Origin: Oryzomonas japonica
GTDB lineage: Bacteria; Desulfobacterota; Desulfuromonadia; Geobacterales; Pseudopelobacteraceae
Direction of reading: 5' to 3'
NCBI RefSeq assembly: GCF_008802365.1
Contig: NZ_VZQZ01000001.1
Location: forward strand, 186,001-250,000
DNA: 64,000 nt
The position numbers and the translations under genes were made by a program. Of this stretch, positions 18,401 through 25,968 are shown piece by piece. The notes beneath the pieces are model-generated. The model did no database searches. It was not told the DNA's origin and was given only the letters and a program-made list of their open reading frames with translations. Numbering within the stretch: the stretch's first letter is position 1; each line of letters opens with the position of its first letter.

Positions 18401-19665
18401 CCCCCTCTCCGGGGGAAGCAAACGCCGGTGTGCCGGTTACGTGTCCAAAGACGCCGCCGGGACTGGCGAAGCGCCCCCGTGGGCTCAAGGTGGGGCTTGT
18501 CTGGTCGGGACGCCAGAACAAGGTGCTCAACCGCAAGCGCTCATGCCCGTTGGCCGCCTTTACGCCGCTCGCAGATGTCCCGAACGTGACCTTTTACAGC
18601 CTGCAAGTGGGCAGCGGGGTGGACCGGGCTGCAGAGCCGCCGCCCGGCATGGCGCTTTTGGACCTCACCGGACATATCCATGATTTTGAGGATACGGCGG
18701 CGTTTGTCGCGAATCTGGATTTGATCATAACCATCGACACCGCTGTCGCCCATCTGGCAGGAGCGATGGGCAAGCCGGCATGGGTGCTTCTCCCCTATGC
18801 CGCCGACTGGCGCTGGTTGACAACAGGTGAGGACAGCCCCTGGTATCCCGGCGTTCGCCTGTTCCGCCAGCCGGATCTCGGTGCATGGGATGCGGTGATC
18901 CAGGCGGTTGCCGAGGCCCTGAACGAACGTGCTTCCAGCGGGAGGGGCGAATACCCTCCGCAGCCGCGATGTCCTGGGCCGACGCGGTTTTCTGAGGAGC
19001 GGGCCTGGCTGGAACGCTCCCTTGACGGATATCTGCGGGAACGTACCTTGAACCCGTCCGACCCGGTCGCCCACCTGAATGTGGGAGCGGCGCTGGGGTT
19101 GCTCGGCAGGCACCGGGAGGCAATTCCCCACTACCGGAGAGCGTTGGAACTGTCTCCGGAACATGTGCAGGCACACCTGAACCTTGCCTTTTCCCTACTG
19201 GCCCTGGGAGAATTTGCCGAAGGATGGCGCCACCACGAATGGCGCCACGGCATGGTCGATTCGCAGCTCCCCCCCTGGCCGCTGCTCCAACAATCAGACC
19301 TGGAGAGACATCCCGGGGGGCAGAGACTCCTCGTACACAGTGAACAGGGGTATGGCGATACCATTCAGTTCATCCGCTTCATTCCGCACCTCGCAGACCT
19401 GGGATACTGCGTGACGGTAACGTGCCAACCGGAACTGGCGACGCTCGTCGGCTCGGTGCGGGGGGTCTCCCGGGTCGTGCCGCATGGGGAGTCGCTGCCC
19501 GTGTGTGATCTGCAGGTGCTGCTTCTCAGTCTCCCCTACCTGTTCGGCACGACACTGGAGACACTGCCGGACGAGGTGCCGTATCTCGTACCTCGCCCGC
19601 ACCAGGTCGTTCTGTGGCATAGCCGTTTGTGCGGATCATCCGAGGCGGGAGGGGGCCAACCCTGA
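15472..19665 (+). CDS. Giant multimodular TPR/GT9-like glycosyltransferase with split final module
   Basis: Start ATG 15472 is chosen over the longer frame from 15256, which runs through the previous gene; AGGG lies four bases before it. In the 1397-residue product the order is: TPRs (1-115), N-lobe and C-lobe 1 (about 125-413), a long TPR block (416-663), N-lobe and C-lobe 2 (671-961), a Pro-rich linker, an extra C-lobe alone (about 1004-1155, opening GLKVGLVWSGRQNKVLNRK), one or two TPRs (about 1175-1255), and an N-lobe alone (1273-1382) ending just after VPYL. The last module therefore lacks its C-lobe, while a spare C-lobe sits before it. The gene directly precedes flagellin, which suggests flagellin modification; this is inference. 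Confidence 0.83.
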   Translation: MDIESCYQLGALLKERGDIPGAERCFRRIVEQAPDLPDPQHSLGVVLQLQERLVEAIGHYRAAIALDPCFVKAHYNLATALWRSGLYQEAMACARKTIDLDPAHAEAYGLLGQLALLTGDLGHGWDEYEWRWETREGSTKKQDLGRPQWDGSPLAGRTLLIHMEQGRGDMIQFIRYAPLAAATGGRVVVCALRELVALLATVEGIGQVVDRQGPLPEFDVHIPVLSLPRVFGTTLETVPNRIPYLRPDPAKVGAWRQLMPANGRVRVGLVWAGQEKPDPFRSMPLSACVPLLSLPHVDIYSLQMGRGVEEIASLPAGCAIIDHTARISDFADTAALIANLDLVITIDTAVAHLAGALGKQAWTLLPFVPDWRWLLARDDSPWYPTMRLFRQRSPGDWHGVVERVREALGQRLGSPAIHNQRGIELLQAGQPGEAEQAFSAAIALAPDYAEAHSNLGATFDNQKRYREALASYRTALSLRPDFVQALFNMGNVHRELGELAEARRCYEQVRELSPGLLQADLCLAQIWKEERDFARARGCVERVLALRPDDASALHSLGEICQAEERFPEAIEAYQRALAIEPGNVKSQNMLGMVFHLIGSLEAAEECYRKALAAKPDALTVLNNLGAVYQSQGRSSESVAVLRQAVAVDPSYAEAHWNLALSLLASGEYRDGWLEYEWRFKKSNPVPERHFDQPRWDGSPLDGRTILLHCEQGFGDTLQFIRYAPLVAQRGGRVVVECQTPALKRLIAGVAGVSEVIAAGEALPRMDCHAHLLSLPLIFQTTVATIPADVPYLRADPADRAIWRGRMGSAKSLKVGLVWSGRQNLVLNRKRTCNLGTFAPLAAVPNVIFYSLQVGDGAEQAAEAPAGLHLVDLTAHIRDFADTAALIANLDLVITIDTSVAHLAGAMAKPTWVLLPHVADWRWLANREDSPWYPGTRLFRQSVPGDWQGVVRSVASALEQYRRAASPAASGPVFLNAPSPGEANAGVPVTCPKTPPGLAKRPRGLKVGLVWSGRQNKVLNRKRSCPLAAFTPLADVPNVTFYSLQVGSGVDRAAEPPPGMALLDLTGHIHDFEDTAAFVANLDLIITIDTAVAHLAGAMGKPAWVLLPYAADWRWLTTGEDSPWYPGVRLFRQPDLGAWDAVIQAVAEALNERASSGRGEYPPQPRCPGPTRFSEERAWLERSLDGYLRERTLNPSDPVAHLNVGAALGLLGRHREAIPHYRRALELSPEHVQAHLNLAFSLLALGEFAEGWRHHEWRHGMVDSQLPPWPLLQQSDLERHPGGQRLLVHSEQGYGDTIQFIRFIPHLADLGYCVTVTCQPELATLVGSVRGVSRVVPHGESLPVCDLQVLLLSLPYLFGTTLETLPDEVPYLVPRPHQVVLWHSRLCGSSEAGGGQP

Positions 19666-19697
19666 TTTCAACTTTTTTTGCGGTACTCATTTTTTCC

Positions 19698-19724
19698 TAA
19701 AGAAATTTCACCAAAGAACGATGA
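19698..19724 (+). promoter_or_regulatory. Sigma28-type promoter of the flagellin gene
   Basis: TAAAGAAA (19698-19705), an 11-base spacer and AACGATGA (19717-19724) fit the FliA consensus in spacing and in the CGAT core. A transcript would start near 19732 and leave a leader of about 58 bases before the flagellin ATG, which could be a target for FlbT. Confidence 0.6.
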
Positions 19725-19790
19725 GTATAGTAAGCGCAGAAAGCGCACCCGGCAGAATGGCCGGGCACAACCCCAGAAAGGAGCATCACC

Positions 19791-20609
19791 ATGGCAATCA
19801 ATGATATTTCTCTCACATCGGGCATGCGGAACAACCTCCTCGCACTTCAGCAGACTTCGTCTGCAGTCTCGCAGACCCAGCAGCGTCTGAGCAGCGGCAA
19901 GAAGGTTAACTCCGCCCTTGACAACCCCACCAACTTTTTTGCAGCCCAGTCGGAAACCCAGCGCGCCAGCGACCTGAACGACCGTAAGGACGGCATGAGC
20001 GAGGCGGTCCAGACCATCCAGGCTGCCAACGCCGGCATCACGGGCATCACCGCCCTGATCCAGTCGGCCAAAGGTCTGGCCAGCCAGGCTGCATCGACCA
20101 ACGACACAACCGCTCAGGCAACCTACTACTCCCAGTTCCTGTCGATCACCTCGCAGATCACCACGTTGGCCAGCGACTCCGGCTACCGCGGCACCAACCT
20201 GCTGACCAACGGCACGCTCTCCATCGAGTTCGGTCAGAAGACCGGCGACTCCAACCTCACCATCAATGGTGTCAACGGCTCTGCCGCTGGCCTGGGCGTC
20301 AGCGCCAGCGCTACGTGGGTTGGCTCGACGGCTGACGCTACGTCCACCTCCGCATTCATGGACAACGCCCTCAGCACGCTGCGCTCCAACGCTTCTACCC
20401 TGGCCAGTAACCTGTCCGTCATCACGACCCGCCAGGACTTCACCACCAGCATGATCAACACGCTGCAGACCGGCGCCGACAACCTGACCCTGGCCGATAT
20501 GAACCAGGAAAGCGCCAACATGCTGGCACTTCAGACCCGTCAGTCTCTGGGCACCACCGCCCTGAGCCTCTCGTCTCAGGCAGCCCAGTCTGTTCTCAAA
20601 CTCTTCTAA
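19791..20609 (+). CDS. fliC: Flagellin
   Basis: The 272-residue protein has the conserved flagellin N-terminal domain (NLLALQQTSSAVSQTQQRLS, GKKVNSALDNPTNFFAAQS) and the C-terminal domain ending TALSLSSQAAQSVLKLF. The core helices D0/D1 are complete, but the surface-exposed D2/D3 region is reduced to a short Ser/Thr-rich stretch (about 165-190), so the protein is much shorter than enterobacterial flagellins of about 500 residues. AAGGAG lies nine bases before the start. Exposed Ser and Thr residues offer O-glycosylation sites for the island upstream. It polymerises into the flagellar filament after export by the flagellar type III system. A sigma28 promoter precedes it and a terminator follows. 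Confidence 0.97.
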   Translation: MAINDISLTSGMRNNLLALQQTSSAVSQTQQRLSSGKKVNSALDNPTNFFAAQSETQRASDLNDRKDGMSEAVQTIQAANAGITGITALIQSAKGLASQAASTNDTTAQATYYSQFLSITSQITTLASDSGYRGTNLLTNGTLSIEFGQKTGDSNLTINGVNGSAAGLGVSASATWVGSTADATSTSAFMDNALSTLRSNASTLASNLSVITTRQDFTTSMINTLQTGADNLTLADMNQESANMLALQTRQSLGTTALSLSSQAAQSVLKLF

Positions 20610-20641
20610 TAGAGGGTGGGAGTGACAGAGAATCGGTAAAT

Positions 20642-20677
20642 AATAAAGGGAGGGGACTTTGGTCTCCTCCCTTTATT
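20642..20677 (+). terminator. Strong hairpin terminator after flagellin
   Basis: A 16-base stem (20642-20657 with 20662-20677, one G-T wobble) closes a four-base loop; the arms read AATAAAGGGAGG and CCTCCCTTTATT. The T-rich tail is inside the stem end. It would release or stabilise the abundant flagellin transcript. Confidence 0.8.
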
Positions 20678-20679
20678 GC

Positions 20680-20708
20680 TTGACAGGGGTAAGCCATATC
20701 GGTACAAA
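20680..20708 (+). promoter_or_regulatory. Candidate sigma70 promoter for flbT-flaF
   Basis: TTGACA (20680-20685), a 17-base spacer and TACAAA (20703-20708) lie immediately after the flagellin terminator and 72 bases before flbT. The perfect -35 supports separate transcription of the two regulators. Confidence 0.5.
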
Positions 20709-20780
20709 ATGCACAGTCCGCCAACCGCCGCCTCCAGGCAACCTACAACGACAAAAAAATTACTCAAAAAGCTGATTACC

Positions 20781-21179
20781 ATGCCACTAAAACTTACCCT
20801 CAAACCCCAAGAGAAGGTCATCATCGGAGGCGCCGTCGTCAAGAACGGGGCTTCTACCTCTCATTTCACCATCGAAAACAACGTCCCTGTCCTGAGACAG
20901 GCGGATATCCTCACCGAAGCAGAGGCGACGACACCGTGTCGCCGGATCTATCTTGCCCTCCAGCTCATGTACATTGACGAGGAAAATTGTGCCGCCACGC
21001 TCCCCATTTTTAGCGCCCTCGTCGATGAGTTGCTGGAGGCCGTACCTAGCATGAAAGAGTTGATTTCAAAGACAAATCAGTATACCCTGAACAGAGAATA
21101 CTACCAGGCGCTGAAGCAGGCCAAAAAACTCATCGCCTATGAAGAGGAGCTTCTAATCAATGTATCAAAATCCTGTTGA
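20781..21179 (+). CDS. flbT: Flagellar biosynthesis repressor FlbT
   Basis: I choose ATG 20781, which gives 132 residues and the family's usual N-terminus (PLKLTLKPQEKVIIGGAVVKNG); a longer frame from 20676 has no family support. Motifs include VLRQADILTEAEATTPCRRIYLALQL. In Caulobacter, FlbT binds the flagellin mRNA leader and represses its translation until the hook is complete. It overlaps flaF by 20 bases, an arrangement that is common. No good ribosome-binding site is visible. The pair is best known from alphaproteobacteria, so its presence here is notable. Confidence 0.9.
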   Translation: MPLKLTLKPQEKVIIGGAVVKNGASTSHFTIENNVPVLRQADILTEAEATTPCRRIYLALQLMYIDEENCAATLPIFSALVDELLEAVPSMKELISKTNQYTLNREYYQALKQAKKLIAYEEELLINVSKSC

Positions 21180-21543
21180 TGCCTACACAACAATGCAGAA
21201 GGAGTCGCTCAGCGGAAGGGAACTGGAGGCGTCGGTGCTCTCCCGTGCCGCTCTCATGCTGAAACAGGTGCAGGAGAACTGGGATGCGTCAGACCGTGAC
21301 GCGAAACTAAGAGAGGCGATAAAGTTCAACCAGAAGGTTTGGAGCTTCTTCCAGGCCGAGTTGAGCAGTCCCGAAAACCCGCTCCCGCGAAATCTGAAGG
21401 AGGACATCCTTAACCTCAGCCTCTTCGTAGATAATCACCTTTTTAATGTCTTGGCCTTTCCCGAACCCGAAAAACTCTCCATCGTCATCGATATCAACTT
21501 CAACATCGCCACCGGCCTGCGGACCAAGCCGTCCGAGCAATAA
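21160..21543 (+). CDS. flaF: Flagellar biosynthesis regulator FlaF
   Basis: The 127-residue protein matches FlaF in length and pattern: PVDAYTTMQKESLSGRELEASVL at the start, then LKQVQENWD and KFNQKVWSFFQAEL. FlaF is required for flagellin synthesis or secretion and works opposite FlbT in Caulobacter. The start lies inside flbT, so the two are translationally coupled. The gene ends five bases before the convergent threonine dehydratase gene, leaving no room for a terminator. Confidence 0.9.
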   Translation: MYQNPVDAYTTMQKESLSGRELEASVLSRAALMLKQVQENWDASDRDAKLREAIKFNQKVWSFFQAELSSPENPLPRNLKEDILNLSLFVDNHLFNVLAFPEPEKLSIVIDINFNIATGLRTKPSEQ

Positions 21544-21548
21544 CACGG

Positions 21549-22754
21549 CTATTCGACCGTAAGGGCGTATCCCTTCCTTTCGAGACACTCGATTACCTTG
21601 CGCATATGTTCGAAGCCGCGGGTTTCGAGTTCAAGCGATACGTCGGTTCTGCCGAGGGTCAATGATTTTGAACGTCTGTCGTGGCTGATGTGGAATATAT
21701 TTGCGCGTGTTTCTGCAATATCCGTGGCTAACCGGGCCAACGCTCCGGGGAGGTCATCGAGTTCTATCGTCAGCTTCAGGTAGCGCCCCGCAGCCAACAG
21801 TCCCCGTTCCACAACGAGCGCGATGGTCTTGACATCGATATTGCCGCCCGACAGCAGGCAGAGGGTCTTGCCTTTCAGATTCCGTGCCTTACCATGCAGC
21901 ACCGCCGCCAGGGGAACGGCGCCGGCTCCCTCCACCAGCAGTTTCGTTCGCTCCAGGAGCGATACGATGGACTGGGCGATTTCCTCTTCCTCAACCTGAA
22001 CGATTTCATCGACACAGGCGCGGATGATGGGCACCGTCAGCTGCCCCGGGCGCTTTACGGCAATGCCGTCGGCCAGTGTCACCTTTACCGGCGTCTCGCA
22101 GGGAGCGCCTGCCGCAAACGAGGCCGACATGGACGGGGCGGCCGTGGATTCGACGCCGATAATGCGGATGTGGGGCGCGCGCTCCCGCACCGCCGCCGCC
22201 ATGCCGGCTATCAAGCCGCCTCCTCCTACCGGGACCAGCAGGTTTTGCACGTCCGGCAATTCTTCCAGAATCTCCAGGGCTATGGTGCCCTGGCCGGCCA
22301 TGACCAGTTCATCGTCGAAGGGGTGCACGAAAAGGGCGCCGGTGGAACGCTGGGCCTCCTGTGCCGCTTCGCAGGATTCATCGAAATTTTTACCGATCAG
22401 CACGATGTCGGCGCCGTAGTCGCGGGTGGCCTGAACCTTTTGGGGTGGGGTGATCTCCGGCATGTAGATGGTCGCCTTGACGCCCAACAGGTCCGCCGAA
22501 AAGGCCACCCCCTGGGCATGATTTCCCGCCGATGCGGTAATGACGCCATGTTTCAGGGCCTCTTTCGTCTGGGCGGTCATGAAGTTGAGAGCCCCCCTGA
22601 TCTTGAAGGAACCGGTACGTTGGAGGTTTTCGCACTTGAAGAACAGCGGCGCACCCAATTTCTCGGTATAGTGGTGCGAGTAGATCATCTCCGTGCGGCG
22701 AACGCGTTTCCTGAGGCGGTCGTAGGCTTCCTGTATGAGTTCGTAAAAGGGCAT
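21549..22754 (-). CDS. ilvA: Threonine dehydratase (threonine ammonia-lyase) with ACT domain
   Basis: The 401-residue protein starts at ATG 22754, which has GGAGAG nine bases upstream; alternative in-frame starts lie at 22787 and 22874. The PLP lysine is K51 in RTGSFKIRGA. The substrate loop is SAGNHAQGVAF and the phosphate-binding loop is VGGGGLIAGMAAA. It converts threonine to 2-oxobutanoate and ammonia, the first step toward isoleucine. The length of about 400 with a C-terminal ACT domain (about 325-401) fits the shorter COG1171 class rather than the two-ACT E. coli IlvA. The ACT domain suggests amino-acid feedback. A catabolic TdcB-like role is the alternative. Confidence 0.93.
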   Translation of the reverse strand: MPFYELIQEAYDRLRKRVRRTEMIYSHHYTEKLGAPLFFKCENLQRTGSFKIRGALNFMTAQTKEALKHGVITASAGNHAQGVAFSADLLGVKATIYMPEITPPQKVQATRDYGADIVLIGKNFDESCEAAQEAQRSTGALFVHPFDDELVMAGQGTIALEILEELPDVQNLLVPVGGGGLIAGMAAAVRERAPHIRIIGVESTAAPSMSASFAAGAPCETPVKVTLADGIAVKRPGQLTVPIIRACVDEIVQVEEEEIAQSIVSLLERTKLLVEGAGAVPLAAVLHGKARNLKGKTLCLLSGGNIDVKTIALVVERGLLAAGRYLKLTIELDDLPGALARLATDIAETRANIFHISHDRRSKSLTLGRTDVSLELETRGFEHMRKVIECLERKGYALTVE

Positions 22755-22789
22755 GGCCGTGGGCTCTCCAAAGGGTAGTTGTGTCATAG

Positions 22790-23848
<1,059 letters not shown>

Positions 23849-23858
23849 GGAACGTGCC

Positions 23859-24023
23859 ATGTCGGCGACCCCTGACGACCTGGATGCCCTGTTGGGTGAC
23901 ATCCACAAAACCATCCATGATAACCGCCGTTTCCTCCAGGCTTTGGCGGACGATGCCGACAGCGGTCAGGAACAGGATGATGGGGACGACGGAGGTGAGC
24001 GGGAGGTTTTTGAGGAACTCTGA
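23859..24023 (+). CDS. Small acidic protein of unknown function
   Basis: ATG 23859 is preceded by AAGGA and lies ten bases after trxB. The product has 54 residues, MSATPDDLDALLGDIHKTIH at the start, and a C-terminal run very rich in Asp, Glu and Gly (about residues 33-52). I recognise no family. It ends 17 bases before a strong terminator, which fits a real last gene of the trxB transcript. It could also be a chance open frame. Confidence 0.5.
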   Translation: MSATPDDLDALLGDIHKTIHDNRRFLQALADDADSGQEQDDGDDGGEREVFEEL

Positions 24024-24040
24024 GCATGAACGCCCGGAAA

Positions 24041-24082
24041 CGCAAAAAGCCCCTGGAAGGTTTCTTCCAGGGGCTTTTTGCG
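24041..24082. terminator. Bidirectional intrinsic terminator between trxB and cytochrome genes
   Basis: A perfect 19-base stem (24041-24059 with 24064-24082) encloses a GTTT loop, with A-rich and T-rich tracts on either side of the GC core. It serves both the trxB transcript and the convergent cytochrome gene that ends at 24095. Confidence 0.9.
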
Positions 24083-24094
24083 TTTAGCGGTGAG

Positions 24095-25615
24095 TTAGTG
24101 CTTACCCCCACCGGGGACGTCATATCCGCCGGCGGCATGACACTCGCTGCAATTGGTCTTGTAGATCTCGTTGCCGATGTCCACCGGGTGCACGAATTCG
24201 CTTACCTTCTTCCCGGTGGGGATATTCTCCTGAATCTGGCCGAGCACTTCGTGACAGAGCTTGCAATCCTTGGAGATCAGTTTCCCCTCGGGCGATCTGT
24301 GTTTGCCGTCATGGCAGCGGAAGCAGCCGGCGGTGTAGAAATGGCCGATATGATTTGGGTAGGTCTTCCACGACACCTTCATCTTCGGGAAGTAATTACG
24401 CTTGTAGATATTCTGGATCTGCCCGATGGCCTGGGTGATGGCGGCGCCCTTCTTGGCCGCAACCTCGGGATAATTTTTCGCGTAGTAGTCCTTGATGCCG
24501 GCGTCAAGGGCTTTCACGGCCTCTTCGGTACTTGCGTAGGGCTTTTCGAGCAGTTCTACGGCCACCTTTTTGATGTAGGGCAAGCCGCGGTCGATGGTAT
24601 TGGATGCGAAGTTCCTGTCCATCTCCTCGCCCGGGGAATAGTAGATATGGGTCGGCTTGTTGTGGCAGTCGGTGCAATCCATGATACGCTTGGTCGCTTT
24701 GGCGATTTCATCCCGTGAAAGCGGTTTGGAGGGGTCCATGTATTCGGTAACCGTGCCGTCCTTGCCCTTGACCGCCACGTAGGGGATGGTCAGACGCTTC
24801 TTGTCGCCGGGGATGAAGGTTACCTCGCGGCCGATATGCCAATGGATTCCCATGGCGTTGGGCGTCTTGGGGGTGCCGCCGATCTTGATCAGCATGTTGA
24901 TCTCGCGAGGGGTGTTATCCTCGTTCGGGGCGTAGTGGTAGAAGATCTTCTGGCGGCCCGCATAGAATTTCTCGGGCCAATGGCAATGTTCGCAGGTGCT
25001 GCGCGCGGGGCGCAGGTTTTCGATGGGGGTTCCAATCGGCGTGGGCCAGGAGTGGGTCAGGACGGCCCAGACCTGGCGCAGGCCCGAGAGTTTTGCCCTG
25101 ACGTACCATTCGGCACCGGGGCCGACGTGGCATTCCACGCATTTTACTTTCGCATGGGGCGAGTTCGACCACGCGGTATGCTCCGGCTGCATCACCACGT
25201 GGCAGAGTTCGCCGCAGAAGGTGGTTGATTCGGTAAACTCGAACCCCTTGATGGACGCTGTGCCGACGACAATGAGAAAGACCACCGACGCCAGTATGAA
25301 GAAGATGGAAAGCTTGAGGGTATGGGGATCGTTCAGGTCGAGGCGCGGCAAGCGGGGGATGCCCAGTTCCGGGTGTTTGCGGAACCGGCTGCGGACCCTC
25401 CACGCGCCGGCCGGGATGAGGAGCAGGCCAAAGATGAGCATGCCGGGGAAGGCGAAGTAGACAAACATGCCCATATAGGGGTTTTCCAGCCCGGTGAAGG
25501 CCTCAAGGAGCAGGAACGCAATGATCAGGACGGTTGCGATCAATGCCATGAGTGCCCCGATGATACTGGTGCTGTTCATCAAATAGCGGTAAATACTTGA
25601 GTTTTTAAGTTCCAA
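24095..25615 (-). CDS. NapC/NirT-family heptaheme inner-membrane cytochrome c (ImcH-like)
   Basis: I choose the TTG start at 25615, six bases after GGGAGG (506 residues). N-terminal membrane segments are at about 18-40, 45-70 and 110-130. The first haem site is a CX3CH (CGELCH) followed by VVMQPE and SPHAKVKCVECH, the NapC/NirT layout. There are six further CXXCH sites: CVECH, CEHCH, CTDCH, CFRCH, CKLCH and CSECH, seven in total. This architecture and length resemble ImcH of Geobacter sulfurreducens, which oxidises menaquinol during extracellular electron transfer at high potential. The gene name is therefore an inference. A cytochrome b/c gene lies upstream on the same strand but is separated by a terminator. 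Confidence 0.85.
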   Translation of the reverse strand: MELKNSSIYRYLMNSTSIIGALMALIATVLIIAFLLLEAFTGLENPYMGMFVYFAFPGMLIFGLLLIPAGAWRVRSRFRKHPELGIPRLPRLDLNDPHTLKLSIFFILASVVFLIVVGTASIKGFEFTESTTFCGELCHVVMQPEHTAWSNSPHAKVKCVECHVGPGAEWYVRAKLSGLRQVWAVLTHSWPTPIGTPIENLRPARSTCEHCHWPEKFYAGRQKIFYHYAPNEDNTPREINMLIKIGGTPKTPNAMGIHWHIGREVTFIPGDKKRLTIPYVAVKGKDGTVTEYMDPSKPLSRDEIAKATKRIMDCTDCHNKPTHIYYSPGEEMDRNFASNTIDRGLPYIKKVAVELLEKPYASTEEAVKALDAGIKDYYAKNYPEVAAKKGAAITQAIGQIQNIYKRNYFPKMKVSWKTYPNHIGHFYTAGCFRCHDGKHRSPEGKLISKDCKLCHEVLGQIQENIPTGKKVSEFVHPVDIGNEIYKTNCSECHAAGGYDVPGGGKH

Positions 25616-25911
25616 CGTACACCTCCCTGCGTGTCTGTATGCCAAAAAAAGTTGAGTATACAGTAAATTTTTATTTTTACATCGACGGTTATACCTTTGT
25701 CAAACAAAATAAGTCCAAGGTTTCTTTCGCACGTATGGGTTTTGCTGGCGGAACATCCCGCACCATATAAGGTTTCGATCGCTCTCGGTGCTCAGGATGC
25801 CGTTGCTGCAGCACGTGCAGCGGTCGTTCAGGGGCATCAACGTGATAAGATCCCGCGTCACCTCGGCCAGTGGGGTCTCCGGGGTCAAGGATTCACATTG
25901 AGGTAGGGGGC
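25616..25911. other. Intergenic leader and promoter region of the heptaheme cytochrome
   Basis: This stretch of about 300 bases holds no supported gene. On the minus strand a TTGACA (25698-25703) with an 18-base spacer and TAAAAA (25674-25679) is a weak promoter candidate. A TATACT-type sequence at about 25658-25663 and long A/T runs follow it. A 62-codon open frame (25700-25888, minus) with CTCC- and CxxC-like residues lacks a ribosome-binding site and starts at TTG, so I do not call it. Confidence 0.4.
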
Positions 25912-25940
25912 AAAAAAAGGGGGGCGAAAGTTCGCCCCCC
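25912..25940 (-). terminator. Terminator of the cytochrome b/c gene
   Basis: On the minus strand GGGGGGCGAA and TTCGCCCCCC (25919-25928 and 25931-25940) form a stem followed by a run of seven T (25912-25918). It lies 28 bases after the stop of the upstream cytochrome gene, so the two cytochromes are probably separate transcripts. Confidence 0.85.
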
Positions 25941-25968
25941 GGGTGAATCTGGCAGATGCGGCCCCGGT

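Noticed and set aside
25700-25888. Minus-strand frame with DRCTCC and CGMF residues between the cytochrome genes
   Set aside because: It begins at TTG with no ribosome-binding site, lies in a leader region, and has no recognisable family.
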